NCBI GenBank assembly: GCA_964017065.1
Contig: OZ024786.1
Coordinates: 5,991,781-6,055,780 of the forward strand
DNA length: 64,000 nucleotides
Direction: 5' to 3'
From: Haliclona indistincta
Taxonomy: Eukaryota > Porifera > Demospongiae > Haplosclerida > Chalinidae
Below the pieces are notes generated by a model, which did no database searches, had not been told where the DNA came from, and saw only the letters and a list, made by a program, of their open reading frames with translations. The position numbers were made by a program, and so were the translations under genes. Shown here in pieces: positions 32,791 to 42,674 of this stretch (positions are counted from its first letter, which is position 1; each line of letters starts with the position of its first letter).

Positions 32791-32868
32791 TTTGGCATTC
32801 TTAATTCATCACCAATGTGTCATGTAAATTGCAACCAGGAAGGTGATAGATTATTTATTGTAGTCTTT

Positions 32869-33057
32869 TTAACAAAATGATTTCTGGCACCATCTCTTCA
32901 CTAGAGATTTTTTGATAGACAGATGCAATGCTGCCAACACCATCTCTGTTGCCAGAAACAATCGTGTATGAGAGAGAACGAAAGGTAGAAGAGGATGCTT
33001 TGTTGCCTTACGGGCGATGCAAGTTTTAGTAGGTGTTGCAACATAAACTGGTTTCAC
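32869..33057 (-). pseudogene. BEL/Pao-like Gag fragment, copy 2
   Basis: Contains YVATPTKTCIARKATKHPLL, with one motif Cys changed to Arg compared with copy 1, so it is more decayed. Downstream sequence is equally conserved with copy 1, showing the two copies derive from one element. Confidence 0.4.
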
Positions 33058-33094
33058 TAGTGGAACTCAGCAACATGCGATAGGCTCAGCAGGC

Positions 33095-33590
33095 GTGGCA
33101 GCTCAAACCTGCTATACTGTTTGTGAGCACACCGCTGTCATCTCGGCATCTACATATTTTTTTAGTAGCATTATTGCACCACCTGTGGATCTACCTGATT
33201 TTATAACAGATCCCCCCTCGAGATCTGAGTCGTGCAGCTCATTTGGTTCCCCTTGTAGTCCTTCGGAATCATCCAATGATGGATCACCGGCACATGAGTG
33301 TACACTGCAAAATTCAAGGAAGGTTGCTTGGAAGCAGTATCTTACAATGAGGAGGAAACCTTTGATGACCTAGTTAGTTTTTTTTAAAGCAGAAGTCATC
33401 GACCAGAAGATGTCTATGAGAAAATAACTGATATAGAGAGAGAATATGTACGCCAGTACCTTAAAAAAACTGAAGATCGTGAAGAGAAATTTGCTGTTCT
33501 TTGCAAACGTTATCGAGAAGAACTCTCACAGAGACCATTAAATCCATGGTACATCATACGCATCAGATCCCAAGTCTGCATATGTGAATA
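33095..33590 (+). pseudogene. Coding remnant, acidic protein, unrecognised
   Basis: The first frame (33095-33373) has a Ser/Pro-rich acidic stretch (PSRSESCSSFGSP). Just before its stop the sense moves to another frame reading AVSYNEEETFDDLVSFF. After one stop that frame continues SHRPEDVYEKITDIEREYVR and KFAVLCKRYREELSQRP to 33590. Composition and length of the second frame strongly suggest former coding sequence. It has one frameshift and one stop. No family recognised; the context suggests a mobile-element gene. Confidence 0.4.
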
Positions 33591-34655
33591 AATACACTAA
33601 AGCTTTGTTGTTGTCGCCAGTTATCAAGTCAATGACTGTGATCAGTGATTCAAAGATTGTTCAGACAATTGAATTGTAATTTTACAGAACTCCCTATCAT
33701 TATCTTGTGTGTCTATTCTAATCTGTTAGCTTTACAATTTCTTCTTTTTTCCTTCTGTTTGCCTTATAATTTTGTTTTATTGATCGACTTTCAAACCATG
33801 GCCGTGACCATAAGAGGGACTATACTAAGCACATGATTTTGTTGCAAGACAAAATTGTTGGTTGAACTATAAGTTTAAAAAACATTTCCTGTATTGAATC
33901 TAATGAAGTGTGTTCATGCGTTGAGCATTTCCTCTAGCTATCAAAGTGACTTGTATACCAAAGTGTCAACTAAAATTGCAATTTGACTACCAAGTTTGGT
34001 TGTGTGTTGAGAACAGAACTAATTTGCATATCAATAAGTGAGATCACAAAATATCATAACAGTTCTCAAGGAACTGTCTACTCATTAATATTTGCAATAG
34101 TCATCTTTACGGAAGGAAAGGAAATGGCACGCCCTGGGAGTTCCTGTATAGTGAGCCCAGGGAGCTGATGGAGTAGGCCTGGTCAGTCCCGTTGATGGCT
34201 TCAGTGCTGGTGTTGATTCGTTCAGCGACAGTAGTAGCGAGCTAAAGTGTAGTGATAATAGCAAGTGAGTGTAGTCAGCTACACTTATAGTAGTCTCTTA
34301 TTGTGAATGTTCATGAAATGCTTTACTAATGAATATACTTACTCATCAACTTGTAATGGTGGTAGAGGTCTTCCTCTCATACTGTACGTTGTATAGATAT
34401 AAAAGCTGCTGTATTTCATAGTCATACACTGACCTTATGAACTTCCCTAGTTTATTAAGCTGAATAGTTGTTCAGTTATAAGTCAGTTATAATTTGATGA
34501 TATAGTATAGCTCAGACGTAGATAACACTCACTTACGTCTGTCTCGTGAGCTATGTTGACACAACACATGCGTTTTTGTTACCTTACATCTGAGCTGTTT
34601 CGCTTCGTTGTCTTCATTTGCTTTCATGTTTCAAAAATGTTCAACAAGATCTTGA

Positions 34656-34692
<37 letters not shown>

Positions 34693-35049
34693 ATCATGTG
34701 TTGTGTTGTGGTGTTGTCTTCTATCATGCTAGTAGACGAGTGAGGCCTCATACTCCACTCACTACTCTTGATACAATGTGAGCATTTGGTTCCACTCTCA
34801 GTTCAAACTGAGGCACTCAATCTCATAGTATTGGTAGCTAGGGCTGTCATAATGTTACTACCGTATAGCGGAGAGGGTCATATTGAGGTGTGAATGATCT
34901 TGTTTGGCAAATTCAATTTCGGTGTACATCTCACCTCCATGGTTGCTTCCAACAATGTATCTGAATAAATGCATGTCCCAGTATGGGAAATAGTTAAAGA
35001 TTTGTTAGAATACGACGCTAGTTTACAGTAATCAACCATAAACTTACCA
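33591..35049. other. No gene seen
   Basis: Spacer of AT-rich sequence without supported frames, apart from the microsatellite listed separately. Confidence 0.4.
34656..34690. repeat. (CT)n microsatellite
   Basis: An uninterrupted CT dinucleotide run of about 16 units after TTGACA. Confidence 0.98.
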
Positions 35050-35238
35050 GGAGAGAAGAAGTTCTATGAAGAGAAAGTGAGTTCAAGTCACTACGACAAA
35101 TACTTGACATCTCCAGAATTTAGAGAACATATTGCAGTCGTATGGGACCATCATTTCAACACGAATATTGAAAGATGTCAATGGAATAAGTTGTGGTGTT
35201 GGTTTTGCCATAATTTAGAGAGCGGAGATACACAATAA
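35050..35238 (+). pseudogene. Exon-like coding remnant
   Basis: The plus frame GEKKFYEEKVSSSHYDKYL, then [18 protein letters not shown] and [15 protein letters not shown], is open for 60 codons with a strong protein-like composition. It contains a CX2..WCWFCH metal-ligand-like end. Presumably a transposase or accessory-protein exon; not recognised. Confidence 0.35.
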
Positions 35239-36239
35239 TAGCGGCGATGGTGCGTGGGAAAATATTAAATGACTCAGCAACCACAAGAATGGGCTAAAAC
35301 AATGGACAGAATTGTCAATTGCACTGCCCAATCTAACCTAACCACAAGTGCCAGTGCTTTCTGTTTGTGCGGGTTATAATCTTCTACACAGTACATGGTC
35401 GTGTAAAAGTGTGTGGTGTTGATAGTGGTAGTTCACTGACGAAAGATGCATTGATGTATTTATTCAGTCTGGCCTGAAGCAATTATTCGACAGACTATCA
35501 GATTCACAATCAAAACACCAACATTCAAACGTGTTTTATTTTTTACATCAGATAGTAGAATAATTGGTAGAACAAATGGCTGTACTACTACCAGCCAGTA
35601 GCCACGTCTGTGACACTGTCTTATGTTATTTTCTAAATTACAAGCAATGTAAGCCTAATCAAGGAATTTCATTTCAACATATCCTAGTCCGGTAGGGGAC
35701 ACGAACTAGTTAACAGAATTATTTTAAGAGAAGAATGTAGACTGTTATTTTAGTAGTGTAGAATTGTTATTTCACAATAGGGAAGATGAAAAAGAGCTAA
35801 AGAGTAATTTCAACTATCTCATCCTTTGTAATTTTGACATATCTTTGACATCTGCAAGAGCTCCTCTGAAGTTACTTCTTTTCACCAAGTAGCTTCTTTA
35901 AGTTGAGTTGTCGAACAAACAGTTGAGTAAATTTTATGTCACTACTATTTATAGTGCTGTCATGCATACATAATAATTTTGCTGACAGTTATTTTGGACA
36001 TGTGTCCATTTTTGTGGCATATTGCATGTTGAGCATCTGCCCAAAGAGTCTGAAGAAGGTTCAACGCGGTCACCTTTGATGTAAGCATTTTCTCGAACGA
36101 ATGCTTGTACAGTACGGACAGTCGAAAATCTTCATCGTGTATGAGGCTAGAAGGACAACTGTGACTATGCCCTCTCTCGGATGACAATTAGTCTTCGATC
36201 AGCTCATAGGTTACGTTTTCAATTGATAGCTGCTGAATT
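35239..36239. other. No supported gene
   Basis: A minus frame at 35960-36187 may continue the decayed gene to its right, but no motif supports it. Confidence 0.35.
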
Positions 36240-37030
36240 TTAACAAAGAACGACATTGCCCACTTGCGCACAGTGAATTACGAGAACTGAGTGTATTCTG
36301 TGGTAGTACCACTTGAATTCCTTGCAGCAACTCCAGCAGCACATTCCTTTGTCATCTTGTGAATGGCTGCTTCTGCCTTCGCCTTCGATCTCCTGTTTCT
36401 CGCTGGATGTTTGTATGATCCTGGAGAACTGCTGAGAGACCGCGCTTTCTCTTACGACAGGCTCCAACAGATGCAGTGCTGCTGCTGGTTTAGTTCTGAA
36501 AAGAACTTTTTTGATAGGACTCTCTGTTGCTCATCTTGTACTGTAATAACTTCAACCCACGTGTAGTCATGAATACTTAGAAGCTCTGTCAGGCTACGGG
36601 GTCTTTGTTATGTTGCTTAAAGGTCGAATACTAATGAGCTTTGAGTCAATCTCCTTCAGCTTCAGACCAAAATACCATGGCATTTTGTGGTGTTTTGTGT
36701 CAAGCCTTAGCCCAAGAGCATTTTGCCATATATGTTATGCATTCCATCAATTGTAACATTCTTCACTAAGTCAAACAACCGAAATGAGGAAAGAGCTGAC
36801 ACCTCGATTACTCCATATTCCTAGAATTTAGATAAAATAATGACAAGGACAAGTGCTATCACTCACTGACCCACCATGCTCATTTCGTGTTGTCTTTTTG
36901 CCACAACTTACAACCTCACTATGTGTCCTTAAAGCAAACACTTGGTCATTCTCATCTACTGTGTCTGGATATACTCGTAGATTTCCTCCTTTAATTTGTG
37001 TTGAAAATTTTTCAATGTTGTCAGTTTACA
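36240..37030 (-). pseudogene. Decayed Tnp2-like (CACTA) transposase region
   Basis: Reading minus, in broken frames: IKGGNLRVYPDTVDENDQVF (36860-37020), then FDLVKNVTIDGMHNIYGKML (36720-36800), KLKEIDSKLISIRP and a basic/SER block (36400-36660). The order D.MHN..G..LL..L followed by (K/R)L..I..I.PP..I.R.PRSL resembles the tnp2/DUF4218 region of CACTA transposases. Stops occur throughout. The first part (IKGGNLR) may belong to a different gene. Low-similarity call. Confidence 0.4.
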
Positions 37031-37178
37031 TGTTTAATATTTTATCACACCGTTAGCTTATTTCATTGTTGCAACAGATATTTACCAGATTGCAGAAGCT
37101 TCTTTTTTGTCTTTCACACAAGCGCACTATTGCATTTCTTGATAATATTAGCACAAGTTATGATGCTACAGTACAGTA

Positions 37179-37700
37179 CTACAGTACTAGGCATATTAGA
37201 AATGAAATTTTTTGAAAAAAGCAATTAATAATATAAATACCGATCACTCTCAATAAAACTTTTATTGGAAGATAGCAGAACTGTTCCAAGAGGATTTTTT
37301 TTGTGCCAGAAATGGTAGTATGTCTCACCCCATTAAAAACAATTTCTTCGGCTTTACAAGCAGAACTGATGTAATCGACAGGAATAGGAAATGTTGACAG
37401 ACTGCTAAGTTGAATCAAGGCCTCTGCAGACACCTTTCACCTTTGCAACCCATTGGTGTCTCCAAACAGACTCTTGATTCCTTTCAGTGTAGCTGTTTTT
37501 CCTATGTAAATTATACCAATATAATTATAGCTGCCATAGACTCAATAACTCATTATAATTATGTTACTGTCGTTACCTGTTCCACATGAGGAGCTGTAGC
37601 ACATCACTATTGGACACTCGTCATTAATGTTGATCACTTCTTGGCAATGAAGAGCCATGACCGCACCACTGATGCACCACTGATAGCCAAGTAAAAACTC
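37179..37700 (-). pseudogene. P-loop ATPase-like mobile-element protein fragment
   Basis: Upstream exon-like sequence reads GAVMALHCQEVININDECPI followed by VMCYSSSCGTG. A short intron-like gap, about 37503-37580 with GT and AG borders, then leads to GKTATLKGIKSLFGDTNGL and ALIQLSSLSTFPIPVDYISS. The joined GTGKT is a Walker A motif with a substituted first Gly. The serine-rich (L/S)STFPI(P) motif that follows occurs in an uncharacterised sponge/cnidarian P-loop family. Sensor and later motifs are missing, and a stop interrupts near 37440. Confidence 0.5.
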
Positions 37701-38009
37701 ATAAAATTGTTGTCATAGAATTGTTTAGCCAATTCCAAAAGCTTTTGTACTCCAAGTACATTAAGTGGTCTCACTTACCTGAAGCATTGGTGGCATTGAC
37801 GAACCACCATTGGGTCTGTGGTAAATGGAATAGCAATCTTAAAAAAAAAACAGTTCTACAGCACATTATTAGCATACAGTAGAGGATTGGAATTTTAAAC
37901 ATCAGTACGTGGTTTTCATGTAGAGCAGCCTATGCGTTCCCCAACCTCAGAATTTGAGTACCTCCAAAAGGCTAGTATGCTGATTAATCTGCTCATCTGC
38001 TGTTGATCA
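37701..38009. other. No gene seen
   Basis: AT-rich flank of the Harbinger element, no supported frame. Confidence 0.4.
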
Positions 38010-38012
38010 TTA
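38010..38012. repeat. Harbinger target-site duplication, left (TTA)
   Basis: TTA directly abuts the left terminal repeat and is repeated at 41046-41048. PIF/Harbinger elements characteristically insert at TWA trinucleotides. Confidence 0.85.
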
Positions 38013-38122
38013 GGGCTCGGTCACACTGCGATAACGACAACGACAATTTTGGCGTTAACGTACGTTCGCGCGCGCGCCGCGCACGCTTGTGTGCTAGCGA
38101 ACACGTGCGCTCAAACTCAAAG

Positions 38123-39445
38123 ATGGATCCCGGGCTGCTGTTTACTGTGTCATGCGTCATGTCCTCTACTGCTTCGCTACTGGATATAACACAGCATTCA
38201 AGCCACTCGAAAACACGTATCCATCTCCCGAAGCGCCTCTCCGGCTCAGCTGCTCGACGTCGGCGAAACACGGCAGGACTCATCGTTCTGTTGTTGCCTG
38301 AGTTTCAAAAGTTGGTCAGTTCTTTTCGAAGCCCACGGCGTTTTTGGGCAGCACCAAGAGGTAAAGGATTTTGGGAGAATGAAGTGAAGTGGAACTGGGT
38401 GAACATGGGAGAGCAATTTCCCGATTATGAAGAAGCACAGTACATCAACCATTACAGAATGACCAAGGGGACATTTCAGTTTCTTTGTGAGAGGTATGGA
38501 AAAATGCTAAAAAAGCAAACAACTCGGCTGCGCCAACCTATTCCCTACCCAAAAAGGCTTGCAATAGTCATACACTGGATGGCTCATTGTCTTACCTTTA
38601 CACAATTGGCAGCATTGTATGCTATTGCTAAGTCTACTGCTATAGCAATTGTACATGAAGGGATCACTGTATTGCATAAAGAACTTGTACCTGAATCAAT
38701 TAGACTCCCCACTGGTTCTGAGTTTGACCAGGTTATGTACGATTTTAAGTCTCTGTGTGGGTTGCCTCTTTGCGCTGGTGCACTGGATGGAACATTCATG
38801 AGGATACGGAAGCCATCGGTATTTGGTGACACATACTACTGTTACAAACGCTTCACTGCCATCATTGTACTAGGTTGTGTTGATGCTCGTGGGGTGTTCA
38901 CTTATGTTAATTCTGGTAGACCAGGCTCTGTAGGAGATTCATATACCTTCAGGCACTGCTTACTCGGCAAGAAGATACGAGACAAAGAATGGCTCAATAA
39001 TGATCCCAAAAGAATAGAAGGAGTAGATGTACAGCCCTACATAGTTGCAGACTCAGCGTTCCGTCTTTCCAGTAGTGTTATGAAGTGTTTCGATGAATCT
39101 CATGGTAGACTAAGTCGTCGTAAACGGAGCTTCAACTATGCTTTAATTCGTACCCGTCGTGTTGTAGAACAGGCATTTGGGCGTTTGAAAGGGAGATGGA
39201 AGATAATGGATGGATGCAATCTGAATGACCCAACATTTGCTAGTCGTGTTGCGGTAGTGTGTTGTGCCCTTCACAATGTTTGTGAGAGATATCAATGCCC
39301 CTTTGAGAGTTCTTGGTTGCCTAACAGTAGTGCATACACTGATGGTGGAGCAACTACATCTCAACAATCTCCTAGTGTACAATCAGCATTAATCAGAGAT
39401 GCTCTTTCAAAGTATGTACATCGCACCCACCCTGCTCCTCACTAA
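38123..39445 (+). CDS. Harbinger transposase (DDE_Tnp_4)
   Basis: I start at the ATG at 38123 (AAGATGG, good Kozak context) because the longer frame begins upstream of the element's own end. The 440-residue protein has catalytic Asp222 (ALDGTF), Asp272 (GSVGDSYTF) and Glu349 (VVEQAFGRLKGRW), with the ADSAF motif in between, as in DDE_Tnp_4/PIF nucleases. A helix-turn-helix-like region lies in front (FTQLAALYAIAKSTA). It would cut and join element ends in the nucleus, together with its Myb-like partner. No defects seen. This is a strong call. Confidence 0.93.
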   Translation: MDPGLLFTVSCVMSSTASLLDITQHSSHSKTRIHLPKRLSGSAARRRRNTAGLIVLLLPEFQKLVSSFRSPRRFWAAPRGKGFWENEVKWNWVNMGEQFPDYEEAQYINHYRMTKGTFQFLCERYGKMLKKQTTRLRQPIPYPKRLAIVIHWMAHCLTFTQLAALYAIAKSTAIAIVHEGITVLHKELVPESIRLPTGSEFDQVMYDFKSLCGLPLCAGALDGTFMRIRKPSVFGDTYYCYKRFTAIIVLGCVDARGVFTYVNSGRPGSVGDSYTFRHCLLGKKIRDKEWLNNDPKRIEGVDVQPYIVADSAFRLSSSVMKCFDESHGRLSRRKRSFNYALIRTRRVVEQAFGRLKGRWKIMDGCNLNDPTFASRVAVVCCALHNVCERYQCPFESSWLPNSSAYTDGGATTSQQSPSVQSALIRDALSKYVHRTHPAPH

Positions 39446-39569
39446 CATTCGCTTAATTGTAACTCATAATCAATAACATTGTAATAATAATACTTGTTGT
39501 TATTATTAAATCAGAATTGATAATTACGTTTTGTAGTGCTACTGCTAGCTATTATAGCTAGAATTATTA
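39446..39569. other. Convergent intergenic region of the Harbinger
   Basis: Short AT-rich spacer between the 3' ends of the two genes. It includes AATAAT-rich sequence that could serve as poly(A) signals in both directions. Confidence 0.5.
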
Positions 39570-40511
39570 TTAGTCTTTTTTCTGGTCAAACAGCATTTTG
39601 AAGAGCTGCGCTTGGAAAATCTGATTTTGCTGACTCATCTGCTGCTGAAACAGCTGCGAGGACTGCTGCAGTCGTTGTGACGTCTCAGATTCAAATCTGA
39701 GACGGTCTTGTTCAAGCTTCGCTTGAAATTCTAGAGCTTCTTCTTGCATTTTCTTCTCGTGTTGAATCTGGGACTCCTGTGATGACTGCTGAATAGCAGT
39801 GAATGCCGCCAAGAATTGAGACTGAGATCCAGCACTTTTTTGGTTATTAATTGCACGAGAGACCTTTCCCTTTTTCTTCTTCTCCACAGGAGGCAAAACA
39901 AACTCGTTATCAGAATCTACATCATCATCTTCATCTTCAGAGCACAATATGTACCTATCTCCTGGTGACTCTGGAGTTGCTGGTGTAGCAGGTGAAGGTG
40001 CTGATGACGAAGAAGGTGTTGATGACGAAGATAATGTTGGTGTAGATGATGAGGAAGGTGTTGATGATGAAGACTCTGGTGTTGCTGCAGAAGATGTCTG
40101 AAGAGAGATGGTATCCTCAACTGATGTGGATGCTCCAAGAGATGGATGGTTCTTAAAGCAGTGGTAGAATACACCAAAGTTGGGCCAGACTGATTTAGCA
40201 GCTTCCAGGTCGAGTTCAATGTCTTGGTCATCCAACTTTTTCCCAGTCCTCCGATAAGTTGAGTAGAACTGCTTCCCTTTTCGAAGGATAGAGTCTATCT
40301 TGTTGTGCACATCTTTTACTGCATAATTCGACTCCGCTTCTGTTAACAACTCGTTTAGCCTCGTTGTTGCCTGCATCTCTTTCTTCTTCCTTGTCAGCAT
40401 CAGCCCGTCCGTCTCTACTAGTACATCTGCCCATATCTCAATCAGTCTTCTCTCCGCTTCGGGATCCCATCGGGTCCTGGTACGCTTAGCTTGCTTTGGC
40501 CTTAGGCTCAT
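39570..40511 (-). CDS. Harbinger Myb/SANT-like DNA-binding accessory protein
   Basis: The 313-residue frame starts MSLRPKQAKRTRTRWDPEAE and has an N-terminal trihelix (Myb/SANT-like) domain: RWDPEAERRLIEIW at residues 14-27, then VHNKIDSILRKGKQFY and a W/F-rich third part. A Ser/Pro low-complexity stretch follows (about 130-190), then an acidic patch, a Lys-rich nuclear-localisation-like motif (EKKKKGK) and a C-terminal Gln-rich coiled coil to 313. In Harbinger systems this partner carries the transposase into the nucleus and to the ends. It is convergent to the transposase gene. Confidence 0.88.
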   Translation of the reverse strand: MSLRPKQAKRTRTRWDPEAERRLIEIWADVLVETDGLMLTRKKKEMQATTRLNELLTEAESNYAVKDVHNKIDSILRKGKQFYSTYRRTGKKLDDQDIELDLEAAKSVWPNFGVFYHCFKNHPSLGASTSVEDTISLQTSSAATPESSSSTPSSSSTPTLSSSSTPSSSSAPSPATPATPESPGDRYILCSEDEDDDVDSDNEFVLPPVEKKKKGKVSRAINNQKSAGSQSQFLAAFTAIQQSSQESQIQHEKKMQEEALEFQAKLEQDRLRFESETSQRLQQSSQLFQQQMSQQNQIFQAQLFKMLFDQKKD

Positions 40512-41045
40512 CGTGTGTTGTCCCGATCTCAGTCGCTGTCGATGTCGTGCAGTAGTCGTTCACGTGGCTTGTTCTCCAGCGACAGCGTCTGCGATACGTC
40601 AATACCACGATAGCATTTATGACAGAGATATCCGGAAAATTTCACCTTCGTGGGGGCGTGGTATGATGGCGTACTCGATCGATCGATAGATCTAGCTAGC
40701 TAGTGGCCGTGTTTCTCAGTTCACCCAAAGCTGTTTAATCTTCGACGGCATTGTCGTTTATCCTAGCGTTTCGCAGCCAATTTCAAACAACTTGGGACGC
40801 ATGGCCGCAATCACTGAGCCGAGACTTGAGCAACAGGATTGTATGCCGAGGCAAGTGAGATCCCACGAACAATGTTAGATGTTCGTTGTCCAAGATTGCT
40901 CGGCATAGTGGGCAAAACAACTAGACTAGACAAAACACGTAGCTATGCTAGCCATGACTACGGTACATGTAGTGACTGCATGCTTTCCGTGCATGCGGCC
41001 CGTTCCTGCCGTTATCGTCAAATTAGTCGCAGTGTGACCGAGGCC

Positions 41046-41048
41046 TTA
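41046..41048. repeat. Harbinger target-site duplication, right (TTA)
   Basis: TTA directly after the right terminal repeat, matching 38010-38012. Confidence 0.85.
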
Positions 41049-41374
41049 ATCTGCTGTTTTGCAGGAGATTTTAGCTTGGTAGGAGATTTTTGCTTGGCAG
41101 GAATCTTTGGCTCTAGAATTATTGCTGGAGATGATCTTGGCTTCCTCTCTCGGCAAAACTCTTTGAAGCGGTTTTGTAAACCAATGATAAGTGCTCCAGT
41201 TGGTGTGCTGATCTGGGCTTTTATCCAAGGGTACTTTGTTGTGATTAGTGTGGCCACATGAATGTATTCATCTATTGTTAGATGTCGTTTGTGGCACAGC
41301 AAACCATCCTCCGCTCTAATGCCAGCTTCTATAAGAGCAGTAAAGTGCTGAGGGAGAGGTTGTGGCAAGGGCAT
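41049..41374 (-). pseudogene. SAMD3-like fragment, copy B
   Basis: The minus frame reads LCHKRHLTIDEYIHVATLIT, then YPWIKAQISTPTGALIIGLQ and NRFKEFCRER. It is near-identical to copy A at 5560-5950. In this copy the reading runs on into the Harbinger terminal repeat, so the insertion truncates its 3' side. The family is tentatively SAMD3-like, from the YPW..G(A/T)..L..RFK(E/N) signature. Confidence 0.5.
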
Positions 41375-41375
41375 G

Positions 41376-41930
41376 TTAGTCTCTCATTCTCTTTATGGGC
41401 TGCCTGGATGGAATTTTGACGGCTGCAATAGCTTTTTTTCGATGAAAAATCCAGAGTCCTTCTTTAGTTTTCTGTCTGTACTTTTGGATTAGATTTTTAA
41501 CCTTAGTCCTACACTGCTGGCATGTCTTTGCATAACTAAGTTGTTGTCGCGATTCAAGTTCTTCACAGTTTAGCATACTAATATTATTCCTTACAACACA
41601 CACTTGAAATACTAATAACTCAGACAAATCAAGATACAATAACCCACAAACAGACCAATCAGTGATACAAAACTAACAGGCACACCACCATATAATTTGT
41701 CACCTATTGCTTCCACATCTTTCACTTCCACAGCCTGGGCGCTGGTAGAGATTTTATTGAAAACGTCAATCTATTTCAATCGGTCTAATTGTACCTCATC
41801 AACCGTTGCATAGTCGTGATCTTGAATCAAAGATTCTGCGTCAATAGCTCGTTTGGACTCCTTGATCACACTTCTACTCCTCAATATTAGATTGTACACA
41901 TCACTATATAGCGCGGCTTCTTAATCTCAC
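41376..41930 (-). CDS. Myb/SANT-like exon fragments, unrecognised gene
   Basis: A minus frame ends SYAKTCQQCRTKVKNLIQKY followed by a basic tail (HRKKAIAAVKIPSRQ), resembling the third helix of a trihelix/Myb-like domain (QC..K.KNL...Y). A second frame further upstream (about 41680-41900) reads RSRSVIKESKRAIDAESLIQ and YATVDE to a GAG|GTACAA donor. The two are plausibly exons of one gene on the strand of the SAMD3-like fragment. Confidence 0.4.
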
Positions 41931-42354
41931 AGTTCTGTAGCTCAATTGTAGTTGTGTTTCGTGAATCCCGAAAGCTTTCGTTGTTGCGATGCGTCAAATC
42001 CCACAAGGCGGATTTTACTAGTTTCATCGGCTATTCCAGGTACCAGTACCAGGTACTATTATTGTGAATGGAATATTCCGGACGGAATTCCGTCCGGAAT
42101 TCTGAAATTCCGGGTTTTACGGTCAGCCGTTAGCACCTGTCTTCACTAGTGCAAACAGTATCATTTATTTCTCTTCCTTTCTTTTACAGAAATTCCAGCA
42201 TTATGCTGATCTCTTCACTGATGGTCTAAAGTATAGTACAAGCATAATTGTTTTTTTTGTTGGAATATCGGCATGGATGAACTACCTGTGTGTTGTTAGA
42301 CACGATCACTAAAACTGCATAGCTGGTTAAGTGTGAGCTGTTAAAGACTACTCT
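41931..42354. other. No gene seen; contains a 26-bp palindrome
   Basis: AT-rich sequence with the perfect palindrome listed separately. GGTACCAGTACCAGGTACT near 42040 is also dyadic. Confidence 0.4.
42075..42100. repeat. Perfect 26-bp palindrome
   Basis: The half-site ATTCCGGACGGAA is followed directly by its reverse complement, with AATTCC-rich flanks. No gene or element boundary was linked to it. Confidence 0.95.
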
Positions 42355-42446
42355 AGTTCATCAACTGTCACCAGTGCATGTGGGACCTTCTGTTGACCAT
42401 CCACCAGCGTTGTCGCTAAGGTGATGTTCCTCAGCTTCGTTGTCAT
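42355..42446 (-). pseudogene. P-element-like transposase, C-terminal tail cut off by the hAT
   Basis: The minus frame EAEEHHLSDNAGGWSTEGPT ends at a stop near 42355. It continues exactly in frame from the sequence right of the hAT element (GSKRLHDN) once the element and one target duplication are removed. It is therefore the last part of the disrupted transposase at 44923-45604. Confidence 0.6.
42439..42446. repeat. hAT target-site duplication, left
   Basis: GTTGTCAT, identical to 44923-44930. An 8-bp duplication is diagnostic for hAT elements. Confidence 0.95.
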
Positions 42447-42479
42447 CAGGGTTGGGGTCAAGTACTTTCAAACGTACTT

Positions 42480-42605
42480 AAGTACAATTACAAGTACCGA
42501 AACTTTAGTATAAGTACAAGTACAAGTACAGTTGCTGTAGCTGGAAAGTACTTAAGTACAAGTACAAGTACTTTTCCCTGTACTTAAGTACTACTGTAAG
42601 TACAC
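42480..42605. repeat. hAT subterminal AAGTAC array, left end
   Basis: Dense copies of AAGTACAAGTAC and CTTAAGTAC in both orientations. Arrays like this bind the BED-domain transposase in hAT elements (known family behaviour; here inferred). Confidence 0.8.
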
Positions 42606-42674
42606 ATGGTTAGTAAAAAATTACAGATTCAACTTTTTATAATTGTCATCTCATATTCACCATAATAAAAGAAT

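Larger units (their letters stand above)
32498..33060. repeat. Duplicated segment, copy 2 of 10245-10951
   Basis: The same order of elements as in 10245-10951: GCATGCATGTTTGTATGT, CATGCACTCTCTGCTAGG, TTCATCTCGTGGCATTCG and TTTTTGATAGACAGATGCA. Similarity is about 90 percent by eye, in the same orientation. It carries the DECHE-motif and BEL-like fragments. Confidence 0.85.
38013..41045. mobile_element. Complete PIF/Harbinger transposon, 3033 bp
   Basis: The ends are GGGCTCGGTCACACTGCGA on the left and, reverse complemented, GGCCTCGGTCACACTGCGA on the right, matching at 18 of 19. TTA flanks both. Inside lie a DDE_Tnp_4 transposase (plus) and a convergent Myb/SANT-like gene (minus), the two-gene organisation of autonomous Harbingers. 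No stop or frameshift is seen in either gene, so the element is potentially autonomous. It is inserted at the edge of a SAMD3-like fragment. Confidence 0.92.

Noticed and set aside
38003..38122. ATG at 38003 as start of the Harbinger transposase
   Set aside because: It lies outside the terminal repeat, in flanking DNA; the ATG at 38123 is inside the element and in better context.
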